Positions 54,434 to 64,000 of a stretch of DNA of 64,000 nucleotides are shown here, piece by piece (positions within the stretch are counted from its first letter, which is position 1; each line of letters begins with the position of its first letter). The position numbers were made by a program, and so were the translations under genes. The notes beneath the pieces are model-generated. The model did no database searches. It was not told the origin of the DNA and was given only the letters and a program-made list of their open reading frames with translations. Source of the DNA: Burkholderiales bacterium (GTDB lineage Bacteria; Pseudomonadota; Gammaproteobacteria; Burkholderiales; Burkholderiaceae_C); NCBI GenBank assembly GCA_003963115.1, contig RXJQ01000010.1, positions 62,001 to 126,000 of the forward strand, in the 5' to 3' direction.

Positions 54434-55072
54434 TTGCTGTCGATCCTTCAAGCCGCCGGCTGGCCCATCATTCCCCTTCTGCTGTGCTCCATCGTGGCCC
54501 TGGCCTTGATCATCGAGCGCTTTCTGAGTCTGCGCGAGGCGCGTGTCGCCCCCGGACGCCTGGTGGACGAAGTCATCTCCGTGACCCGCTCCGGCCTGCC
54601 TTCGGCCGACACCATCAACAAGCTGGCCGAGAACTCCGTGCTGGGCACCTTGCTCGCCCAGGGGCTGCGTGCCGCCCAGGCGGAAGCCCGCATCAGCGAA
54701 GCGAATCTGCGTGGCGCCTTCGAAGCCGCAGGGCGCGACGCCGTGCACCACATGGAACGCAACCTGAACGCCTTGGGCACCATCGCCAGTGCCGCGCCCC
54801 TGATGGGCCTGCTGGGTACGGTGATCGGCATGATCGAAATCTTCGGTGCTTCTGGTGCCGCAACGGGTTCCGGCGGCGCCAACCCGATGGAGCTGGCCCA
54901 TGGCATCTCGGTGGCGCTCTACAACACGGCTTTCGGCCTGATCATCGCCATCCCGGCCTTGATGTTCTACCGCCATTTCCGCGCCCGCATCGACGCCTAC
55001 ACCGTGTCGATGGAGCAAGCCGCCGAGCGCATGGTGCCGCACCTGCTGCGCCTCACCTCAGGCCGCCGCTGA
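54434..55072 (+). CDS. exbB: ExbB/TolQ/MotA-family proton channel
   Basis: 212 aa with a TTG start and GGAG 8 nt upstream. Three transmembrane segments: about 10-30, 115-140 and 160-185. The pore motif AAPLMGLLGTVIGMI and the last helix NTAFGLIIAIPALMFY are diagnostic. With ExbD it harvests proton motive force across the inner membrane. It is first gene of exbB-exbD-lpxK-trm112-kdsB. No TonB or TolA gene is near, so the outer-membrane partner is unknown. Confidence 0.9.
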   Translation: MLSILQAAGWPIIPLLLCSIVALALIIERFLSLREARVAPGRLVDEVISVTRSGLPSADTINKLAENSVLGTLLAQGLRAAQAEARISEANLRGAFEAAGRDAVHHMERNLNALGTIASAAPLMGLLGTVIGMIEIFGASGAATGSGGANPMELAHGISVALYNTAFGLIIAIPALMFYRHFRARIDAYTVSMEQAAERMVPHLLRLTSGRR

Positions 55073-55091
55073 GCACGCAAAGGCGCCAATC

Positions 55092-55544
55092 ATGTCGATG
55101 AATTTCCGCAAGCACCACCGGCGCGAGGAGGAGCCTGAGATCAACCTCATTCCCTTCATCGACGTGCTGCTGGTCATCCTCATCTTCCTGATGCTGACCA
55201 CGACCTACTCCAAGTTCACAGAGTTGAAGATCAACCTGCCCAGCGCCAATGCGCAGGCCTCCAAGCCCAGGCCCCGAGAACTGGTCGTGGTGGTGACGGC
55301 AGACGGCCGCTATGCCATCAACCAGCGCCCCATCGAGGGCCGCAGCGTCGACGTGCTGGCTGCAGGCCTTGCCTCGGCCGCAGGCGGTACCAAGGACACC
55401 GTGGTTGTGGTCACGGCGGATGCCTCGGCTACCCACCAGAGCGTGATCAACGTGATGGACGCGGCCCGTCGTGTGGGCCTGAGCCAACTGACCTTCGCCA
55501 CGCAGGGGCAGACGGAGCCAGGTTCGGCGGGCGACGGGCAGTAA
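55092..55544 (+). CDS. exbD: ExbD/TolR family protein
   Basis: 150 aa. A short cytoplasmic start (FRKHHRREEEPEINLIPFID) leads into one transmembrane helix with the essential Asp in FIDVLLVILIFLM, then a periplasmic domain. It begins 19 nt after exbB and ends 9 nt before lpxK. The pair powers an envelope process; the operon context suggests LPS-linked work. Confidence 0.92.
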   Translation: MSMNFRKHHRREEEPEINLIPFIDVLLVILIFLMLTTTYSKFTELKINLPSANAQASKPRPRELVVVVTADGRYAINQRPIEGRSVDVLAAGLASAAGGTKDTVVVVTADASATHQSVINVMDAARRVGLSQLTFATQGQTEPGSAGDGQ

Positions 55545-55553
55545 ACCTGGGGC

Positions 55554-56639
55554 ATGACCCGCATCGCCGCCTACCTCAATCGGGCCTGGCTGGGCAAAGG
55601 GCCGCTGGTCTGGCTGCTCATGCCGCTGTCCGGGCTGATGGCCTTGCTGGTAGCGGGCCGTCATCTGGCATACCGCCAGGGCTGGCTGAAGTCCTTTGGC
55701 TTGCCTGTTCCTGTCATCGTGGTCGGCAACAGGGTGGTGGGCGGTGCAGGCAAGACACCCACCACCATCGCCCTGCTCGCGCATTTGCAGGCACACGGCT
55801 GGCGCCCAGGCGTGCTTAGCCGTGGCTACAAGGCTGCGTTGCCGCCGGGCTCGCAGGGCGCGCTGCTCGATGCCACAAGCGCTCCCACGCTTGACGCGCA
55901 TCAGACCGGTGACGAGCCCATGCTGATCTGGCGCCGCACCGGCGTGCCCGTCATGATCGGGCGCGATCGGGTGGCAGGCGGACAGGCGCTGCTGCAAGCC
56001 CATCCAGAGATCGACATCGTCGTGTGCGATGACGGCCTGCAGCACCTGAGGCTCAGACGCGACGTCGACATCATCGTGTTCGACGGCCGTGGCGCGGGCA
56101 ATGGCTACCTGCTGCCCGCCGGCCCCTTGCGTGAGCCCATCGACACACTGCCCTCTTCAGGCCTGGTGGCACCAGCTCTGGTGCTTTACAACGCCGCACA
56201 TGCCACCACGCGCTTGCCTGGACATATCTCGCGCACCAGCATGGCCGCGCTGCGCCCGCTGACGGCTTGGTGGCAAGGACAGGCATCGGACCTCATCTTG
56301 CAGCCCCAAGACACCAGTCCAAAATCGTTGTGGGCTCTGGCCGGCATTGCCCACCCTCAACGTTTTTTTGACGCACTGCGCCAGCTTGGCTTCAGCCCAA
56401 ACACCATCGCGCTGGACGATCACGCCGACTTCAGCACCCTGCCCTGGCCGAGCGAAGCGCGCGACCTCATCGTCACCGAAAAAGACGCCGTCAAACTCGA
56501 CCCCGAACGGGTGGCCCGTGAACGACCGGGCTGCCGCGTGTGGGTTGCCGCACTAGACTTGCGCCCTGAAGAGGCTTTCTGGCGCACGCTCGACGCAGCG
56601 CTCGCCAAGCTCAAGGCTCGCCACCAACCTGGCCGATGA
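55554..56639 (+). CDS. lpxK: tetraacyldisaccharide 4'-kinase
   Basis: 361 aa. An N-terminal membrane-associated helix is followed by the P-loop [14 protein letters not shown], the catalytic [11 protein letters not shown] with DDGLQ and the C-terminal VTEKDAVKL. It phosphorylates the 4' position of the lipid A precursor on the inner leaflet. The stop overlaps the trm112 start by 4 nt (ATGA). Confidence 0.95.
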   Translation: MTRIAAYLNRAWLGKGPLVWLLMPLSGLMALLVAGRHLAYRQGWLKSFGLPVPVIVVGNRVVGGAGKTPTTIALLAHLQAHGWRPGVLSRGYKAALPPGSQGALLDATSAPTLDAHQTGDEPMLIWRRTGVPVMIGRDRVAGGQALLQAHPEIDIVVCDDGLQHLRLRRDVDIIVFDGRGAGNGYLLPAGPLREPIDTLPSSGLVAPALVLYNAAHATTRLPGHISRTSMAALRPLTAWWQGQASDLILQPQDTSPKSLWALAGIAHPQRFFDALRQLGFSPNTIALDDHADFSTLPWPSEARDLIVTEKDAVKLDPERVARERPGCRVWVAALDLRPEEAFWRTLDAALAKLKARHQPGR

Positions 56640-56857
56640 ACGCTATGGATACTCGACTCATTGAATTGCTGGTCTGCCCCGTCTGCAAGGGTCCGCTGCA
56701 ACGCCGCCCCCAGGGCCAGCACCTGATCTGCCCGGCAGACCGGCTTGGCTTTCCCATCCGTGACGGCATCCCCGTGATGCTGGAAAACGAAGCCGTTCCG
56801 CTGGACGACAACGACAACCCCGTCGCCCCCGTGCCCGCCGCGCCGACCGGGCTCTGA
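56636..56857 (+). CDS. Trm112 family (YcaR-like) small zinc-ribbon protein
   Basis: 73 aa from the ATG that overlaps the lpxK stop; a second ATG at 56645 is also possible. [11 protein letters not shown] with a CxxC pair, [20 protein letters not shown] after it, are the YcaR/Trm112 hallmarks. In eukaryotes Trm112 activates methyltransferases; the bacterial role is unclear. The lpxK-ycaR-kdsB order is widely conserved. Confidence 0.9.
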   Translation: MNAMDTRLIELLVCPVCKGPLQRRPQGQHLICPADRLGFPIRDGIPVMLENEAVPLDDNDNPVAPVPAAPTGL

Positions 56858-56862
56858 GCAAG

Positions 56863-57615
56863 ATGGGCTTCACCGTTCTGATCCCGGCGCGCATGGCTTC
56901 CACGCGGCTGCCGGACAAGCCGCTGGCCGACATTTGTGGGCTACCCATGGTCGTGCGCGTAGCGCAACGTGCTGCGCTGAGTCAGGCCAGCCAGGTGACC
57001 GTGGCCACGGATGACGCCCGCGTCCGGCAGGCCTGCGAGCAGCACGGTGTGCGCTGCGTCATGACGCGGGCCGACCACCCCACCGGCAGCGACCGTCTGG
57101 CCGAAGCCTGCACCCTCCTGGGTCTGGATGGGCAAGACGCCATCGTCAACGTACAGGGTGACGAGCCCTTGATCGACCCGGCCCTGATCGACGCCTGCGC
57201 CGATCAACTCCTGCAGCGCCCCGATTGCGTGGTGAGCACCGCCGCGCACCCCATCGAAGACGATGCGCATTTTGGCAACCCCAATGTCGTCAAGGTGGTG
57301 CTCGACGCGCTCGGCCGTGCGCTGTACTTCTCGCGTGCACCGATTCCGTGGTGGCGCGATGCGCCAACGACCGGGCAGCCCGCCACCGGCGCGGCCAGGC
57401 CCCTGCGCCACATCGGCATCTACGGCTACCGAGCAGGCTTCCTGCGGCGCTTTCCGCAACTGGCAGCCAGCCCGCTGGAGGCGGCCGAATCATTGGAGCA
57501 ACTGCGCGTGCTGTGGCATGGCGAGCGCATCGCCGTGCACGTGACGCAACAGGCGCCTGGCGCAGGTGTCGACACGCCGCAAGACCTGGAGCGCGTCCGC
57601 GCGCATTTCCGCTGA
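56863..57615 (+). CDS. kdsB: 3-deoxy-manno-octulosonate cytidylyltransferase
   Basis: 250 aa. The nucleotidyltransferase signature [18 protein letters not shown], the NVQGDEPLI motif with the metal-binding Asp, and [10 protein letters not shown] are diagnostic. It activates KDO as CMP-KDO for LPS inner core. Last gene of the exbB-lpxK operon, 5 nt after trm112. Confidence 0.96.
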   Translation: MGFTVLIPARMASTRLPDKPLADICGLPMVVRVAQRAALSQASQVTVATDDARVRQACEQHGVRCVMTRADHPTGSDRLAEACTLLGLDGQDAIVNVQGDEPLIDPALIDACADQLLQRPDCVVSTAAHPIEDDAHFGNPNVVKVVLDALGRALYFSRAPIPWWRDAPTTGQPATGAARPLRHIGIYGYRAGFLRRFPQLAASPLEAAESLEQLRVLWHGERIAVHVTQQAPGAGVDTPQDLERVRAHFR

Positions 57616-58453
<838 letters not shown>

Positions 58454-58483
58454 GCCCCGGTCGGCCAGACACGGCTGACAACC

Positions 58484-58522
58484 ACGGCCCCGCCGCACCG
58501 CCGCGTCGGGGCCGTTGTATTT
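58484..58522 (+). terminator. intrinsic terminator after adk
   Basis: ACGGCCCCG (58484-58492) pairs with CGGGGCCGT (58507-58515) across a 14-nt loop; TGTATTT follows. The T-tail is imperfect. Confidence 0.7.
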
Positions 58523-58551
58523 GAAGTACCAATTGCTGTAAGTTCACCGCC

Positions 58552-60636
58552 GTGATCCCACCGTCATTCATTCAGGACCTGCTGGCCCGCACCGACATCG
58601 CCGATGTCGTGGGCCGCTACGTCACGTTGAAAAAGGCCGGGATCAACTTCAAGGGCCTGTGCCCCTTTCACGGCGAGAAGTCGCCCAGCTTCATCGTCAG
58701 CCCCACGCGCCAGACCTACCACTGCTTCGGCTGCGGCGTGCATGGCAACGCAGTGGGCTTCCTGATGGAGTACGGCGGCCAGGGTTTTGTGGATGCCGTC
58801 AAGGACCTGGCCCAGATGCAGGGCATGCAGGTGCCGGACGACAACATCCGCCCCGAGGAGCGCGAGCGGCAGCGCCTGGTCAAGGAAAAGCAGGCCACGC
58901 TGACCGACGTGATGGCCAAGGCGGCCCAGCACTGGAAGCAGCAGCTCAAGAAATCGCCGCGCGCCGTGGACTACCTCAAGGGCCGCGGGCTCACGGGCGA
59001 GATCGCGGCACGCTTTGCGCTGGGCTACGCACCAGACAGCTGGCGCGGCCTGGCCAGCGTCTTCCCGAAGTACGACGAGCCGCTGCTGGTGGAGTCCGGC
59101 CTGGTCATCGCCCACGACCCCGAGCCGGGCGAGCTTGAGGGCAAGCGCTACGACCGCTTCCGCGATCGCATCATGTTCCCCATCCGCAACCCGCAAGGCG
59201 AGGTCATCGGTTTTGGTGGGCGCGTGCTCGACAAGGGCGAACCCAAGTACCTCAACTCGCCCGAGACGCCCGTCTTCGTCAAGGGTCGCGAGCTCTACGG
59301 CCTGTATGAGGGCCGCTCGGCGCTGCGCAACAAGGGCTACGCCATCGTCACCGAAGGCTATATGGACGTGGTGGCGCTGGCGCAATGGGGCTTTGGCAAT
59401 GCGGTGGCCACGCTGGGCACGGCCTGCACCGCCGAGCATGCGCAAAAGCTCTTTCGCTTCACGGACCAGGTCGTCTTCAGTTTCGACGGGGATGCGGCCG
59501 GCCGGCGTGCAGCGGGTCGCGCGCTGGAAGCCGCCCTGCCCCACGCCACGGACACCCGCCGCATCAGCTTCCTCTTCCTGCCGGCCGAGCACGACCCCGA
59601 CAGCTACATTCGCGAATTCGGGCCGGAGGCCTTCGAGCAGTACGTCAAACAGGCGGTGCCGCTGTCCAAGCAGGTGCTCGAGCACGCCGCCCAGGACTGC
59701 GACATGGACAGCGCCGAAGGCCGTGCCCGGCTGCTCGTGCAGGCCATCCCGCTCATCGCCCAATTCCCTCAGGGTGCGCTGCAAGGCTTGGTGGCCGACG
59801 AGCTGGCGCAAATGGCCCGCACATCACCCGAGGAGGTGCGCCGGCGCCTGACCGAGCACCAGCAAAAGGCGCGTCACAGCGGCCCAGGCCGGGAGCGCCA
59901 TGGTTCAGGGGCACCGTCTGGCGAGCATGGTGGCTCGGCCTCGAATTGGGATGGCCATGTCGGCGACGTCCCCGTGTTCGACCCCGACGGCACGGAAGGA
60001 TCCGGAAGAGACTGGTCCTACGAGGGGCAAGGCGGGTCATACAAACGCCAAGCGTGGAGCGGCGAGCGGCGCCGGGACGGACAGCCCTGGAAGACGTCGA
60101 AGAGCGGCAGCGGCTCACGTTGGCAGATCAGGGGCAGCCCCGTGGAACGTCGCCCTATGCCCAGAACAGCCACGCCGCTGGAGAGCATCGTCCGAACGCT
60201 GGTCCTTCACAATGAATTCTGGGAGGAATTACCCGCTTCGGTACACGATCTGTTGTGTGATCAACCTCTTCCATATGGCTTGTTTTTCAGATGGCTGGAC
60301 AACGGGATTCAAAGGGATGGTCCAGCCCCTGCCGAAGACGTCATTGCGGCTATGCAGAAAGCCGAAGATGAGGCTGGCGATGAACTATCGGCTTTGCGAG
60401 AACTTGCCGGGCGCGTTTCTAGACACCTGAGGGACGTACCCGAGGACAAAGAAACGTTGACGGGGTTGATACCGTTGATTCGCTCGGTAGAACTCGACGC
60501 GCTTCTAGAGGAATTGAAGCTCCTGAACGAGTCGGGCGAGTTGTCAGATGAGGCGAACGCTCAAAAGATTGATTTAACGCGCAGGTCGATTGCGCTCAAA
60601 CTTGAAATCAGTCAAAACCGACCCATCTCTGGATAA
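58552..60636 (+). CDS. dnaG: DNA primase
   Basis: 694 aa, GTG start (E. coli 581). CHC2 zinc domain (about 36-62: [18 protein letters not shown]), TOPRIM core with EGYMDVV and [13 protein letters not shown] (about 265-315), then a roughly 100-residue Gly/Ser/Arg/Trp low-complexity linker (about 440-540) and a C-terminal DnaB-interacting helicase-binding domain. The linker accounts for most of the extra length. The last 450 bp are visibly less GC-rich, with codons such as TTT, ATT, TTG and TCT, than the first two thirds. The neighbour order dnaG-rpoD is the usual macromolecular-synthesis pair. Confidence 0.95.
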   Translation: MIPPSFIQDLLARTDIADVVGRYVTLKKAGINFKGLCPFHGEKSPSFIVSPTRQTYHCFGCGVHGNAVGFLMEYGGQGFVDAVKDLAQMQGMQVPDDNIRPEERERQRLVKEKQATLTDVMAKAAQHWKQQLKKSPRAVDYLKGRGLTGEIAARFALGYAPDSWRGLASVFPKYDEPLLVESGLVIAHDPEPGELEGKRYDRFRDRIMFPIRNPQGEVIGFGGRVLDKGEPKYLNSPETPVFVKGRELYGLYEGRSALRNKGYAIVTEGYMDVVALAQWGFGNAVATLGTACTAEHAQKLFRFTDQVVFSFDGDAAGRRAAGRALEAALPHATDTRRISFLFLPAEHDPDSYIREFGPEAFEQYVKQAVPLSKQVLEHAAQDCDMDSAEGRARLLVQAIPLIAQFPQGALQGLVADELAQMARTSPEEVRRRLTEHQQKARHSGPGRERHGSGAPSGEHGGSASNWDGHVGDVPVFDPDGTEGSGRDWSYEGQGGSYKRQAWSGERRRDGQPWKTSKSGSGSRWQIRGSPVERRPMPRTATPLESIVRTLVLHNEFWEELPASVHDLLCDQPLPYGLFFRWLDNGIQRDGPAPAEDVIAAMQKAEDEAGDELSALRELAGRVSRHLRDVPEDKETLTGLIPLIRSVELDALLEELKLLNESGELSDEANAQKIDLTRRSIALKLEISQNRPISG

Positions 60637-60672
60637 TTCCGCGTCAGGTGCCCAATCCATCAAAACGGTTTT

Positions 60673-60701
60673 TTGACGCCCCCCTTCCATTGAGCGATAA
60701 T
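60673..60701 (+). promoter_or_regulatory. sigma-70 promoter of rpoD
   Basis: TTGACG (60673-60678), exactly 17 bp, then GATAAT (60696-60701). It lies 43 nt upstream of the rpoD start codon in the 107-bp dnaG-rpoD gap. It is among the best sigma-70 matches in the window. Confidence 0.75.
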
Positions 60702-60707
60702 GGAAGG
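60683..60707. promoter_or_regulatory. 9-bp palindrome across the rpoD -10 box
   Basis: CCTTCCATT (60683-60691), 7-nt loop, AATGGAAGG (60699-60707) is a perfect inverted repeat that contains the -10 hexamer in its loop and right arm. It could be a repressor site, or a hairpin if transcription begins further upstream. Confidence 0.55.
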
Positions 60708-60743
60708 TTCGATAGCACCCAGAATTCTCTTTCGAGGAAGCGC

Positions 60744-63062
<2,319 letters not shown>

Positions 63063-63092
63063 TTGGCCGGATACGCACTGCGACAGCGGTGG

Positions 63093-63109
63093 CCATGGCG
63101 AAGCCATGG
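63093..63109. repeat. short hairpin in the post-rpoD spacer
   Basis: CCATGGC (63093-63099), GAA, GCCATGG (63103-63109): perfect 7-bp stem with 3-nt loop between the two rpoD 3' ends. GGCGAAGCCA occurs here and again at 63122-63131. Confidence 0.5.
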
Positions 63110-63130
63110 ATGCACAGCTTGCGGCGAAGC

Positions 63131-63163
63131 CACAAATTGCGCACATACCTGGACAACCTCTGA
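63131..63163 (+). pseudogene. rpoD: remnant of a second rpoD 3' end
   Basis: The codons [10 protein letters not shown]-stop occur here, 101 bp after the same sequence at the end of rpoD (63033-63062 for K onward) and in a different frame. Across 36 aligned bases (63031-63066 against 63132-63167) I count 7 differences. Those inside the nine shared codons are all synonymous (for example AAG/AAA, CTG/TTG, TAT/TAC, AAT/AAC). It has no start of its own and cannot be a working gene. Confidence 0.7.
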
Positions 63164-63183
63164 TTCGGTTTCACCCAGAAGAC

Positions 63184-63209
63184 AAACCCGGCCACGCGCC
63201 GGGTTTTTT
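63184..63209 (+). terminator. intrinsic terminator after rpoD
   Basis: AAACCCGGC (63184-63192) pairs with GCCGGGTTT (63198-63206) over a 5-nt loop, followed by TTT (six consecutive T including the stem end). A strong, classic structure located after the duplicated rpoD tail. Confidence 0.92.
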
Positions 63210-63302
63210 CTTGCCGCCAGCCCAAGCCCGACTGAACTCCCAGCCAAAAACCGTGCAATTCTTCACGCTGGCGTTCGCCCATTCGCGTCACCATAATGCG
63301 AT

Positions 63303-64000
63303 ATGGGCACCACCAAGGAACGCGCCATCCTTTTTGCTGACCTGCGGGGCAGCACGGCGCTCTATCTCAAACTGGGCAACACCGAGGCGGCCACCGTCGT
63401 CACGCACAGCCTGGCCATGCTGGGGCAGATCATTGCCCGCGCAGGCGGACGCGTCATCAAGACGCTGGGCGATGGCCTCATGGCCGTGTTCGACGATGCG
63501 GAGCGCTCGGTCGAGGCCGCCATCAGCCTGCACGACTCGCTGGAGCGCATCGCACCGGTTGGCGAAGGCCTGCCCGTCAAGGCAGCGGCCATCAAACTCA
63601 AGGTCGCGATCGCCTGGGGCGAGATGGTCGAGGTGGACGGCGACTGTTTCGGCGATGCCGTGAACGTGGCCGCACGCCTGCTCGATCTGTCGGGCGACAA
63701 CGAAACGCTGACCACGGCCCAGCTGCTGCGCGAGCTTCCCACCGATCAGCACGAGCGCTTTCGCAGCATCGACAAACTGCACCTGCGAGGTCGCAAGGAG
63801 CCTGTTGCCGTGCTGCGCATGGACAGCCGCCGCTTTGGCGACACCATGTCCACCATGATCATGGAGGCCGCGCCCAGCGACATGCCCGATGGCGTGCGCC
63901 TGACCTGGCTGGGTACCGAGCGCGTCTTCTCACCCGCCAGCATGCCGCTGGTGCTGGGCCGCAGTCCGCAGGCCTCGTTCTGCGTCAGCGACTCGCGCGC
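63303..64000 (+). CDS. class III adenylate/guanylate cyclase with C-terminal FHA domain (cut by window edge)
   Basis: At least 232 residues; the gene continues past 64000. The N-terminal cyclase domain (about 5-175) keeps the metal-binding D13 (FADLRGST) and D57 (TLGDGLMAVF) and the transition-state pair N121/R125 in DAVNVAARL, so it should be catalytic. After a linker, LVLGRSPQASFCVSDSRA (from about 215) begins an FHA domain, which binds phosphothreonine peptides. No membrane segment. This would be a soluble cyclase tied to Ser/Thr phosphorylation. Whether it makes cAMP or cGMP cannot be told here. Confidence 0.85.
   Translation, partial: MGTTKERAILFADLRGSTALYLKLGNTEAATVVTHSLAMLGQIIARAGGRVIKTLGDGLMAVFDDAERSVEAAISLHDSLERIAPVGEGLPVKAAAIKLKVAIAWGEMVEVDGDCFGDAVNVAARLLDLSGDNETLTTAQLLRELPTDQHERFRSIDKLHLRGRKEPVAVLRMDSRRFGDTMSTMIMEAAPSDMPDGVRLTWLGTERVFSPASMPLVLGRSPQASFCVSDSR

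Overview
The window is a GC-rich stretch of bacterial chromosome. Gene content and order point to a Gram-negative betaproteobacterium of the order Burkholderiales, near the Comamonadaceae / Leptothrix-Rubrivivax groups. The evidence is a homodimeric pyruvate dehydrogenase E1 with a lipoyl-domain-carrying E3, the run exbB-exbD-lpxK-trm112-kdsB-adk, xseA next to a Fe-type sodB, a sucA-odhB-lpd operon, and a very long RpoD. Almost everything is core housekeeping. I see no tRNA, rRNA, CRISPR array, IS element, prophage or plasmid gene. Genus-level assignment is inference.

Layout. 1-126 is the tail of an alkaline-phosphatase-family protein. 423-4206 is a small accessory block: a LysR regulator divergent from an NmrA-like oxidoreductase, then a Tat-exported amidohydrolase and a TetR regulator. 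4341-5897 encodes a secreted beta-helix protein. 5919-11901 (minus) is the operon aceE-aceF-lpdA. Divergent from it is a PAS histidine kinase / FixJ-type regulator pair (12091-15320), closed by a terminator and followed by folD, prlC, a DUF4124-glutaredoxin protein and a flavoprotein. 20495-26935 holds a GDSL hydrolase, rpiA, a DUF1624 membrane protein, rlhA, a baeRF-like protein, an LpxH-like phosphatase and a DUF2322 protein. 26990-29480 is a two-gene unit of AMP-phosphorylase-type and PRPP-synthase-type enzymes. 29544-34317 has a hybrid histidine kinase, a DUF898 membrane protein and an orphan periplasmic binding protein.

34338-45346 contains purL, map, glnD, a DUF465 protein, a PP2C phosphatase, an acyltransferase and zapE. 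45417-51574 (minus) is sucA-odhB-pspC-lpd, with an unexpected PspC/SHOCT gene inside. xseA-sodB (minus) follows. After a 478-bp divergent gap with an AT-rich patch and paired DnaA-box-like sites comes the envelope operon exbB-exbD-lpxK-trm112-kdsB, then adk, dnaG and rpoD. The window ends inside a class III cyclase-FHA gene.

How the genes work together: the two 2-oxoacid dehydrogenase complexes (pyruvate and 2-oxoglutarate) lie about 40 kb apart, each with its own E3. Lipid A / KDO supply (lpxK, kdsB, LpxH-like), nitrogen sensing (glnD), purine and folate one-carbon metabolism (purL, folD), and the replication/transcription pair dnaG-rpoD fill most of the rest. The points most worth a second look are the AMP-phosphorylase/PRPP-synthase pair, a duplicated rpoD 3' end whose differences are all synonymous, a perfect palindrome across the rpoD -10 box, a hybrid kinase ending in a second phosphoacceptor domain without an ATPase, and a PspC gene inside the 2-oxoglutarate dehydrogenase operon. 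No single locus clearly declares itself a wholly new system.
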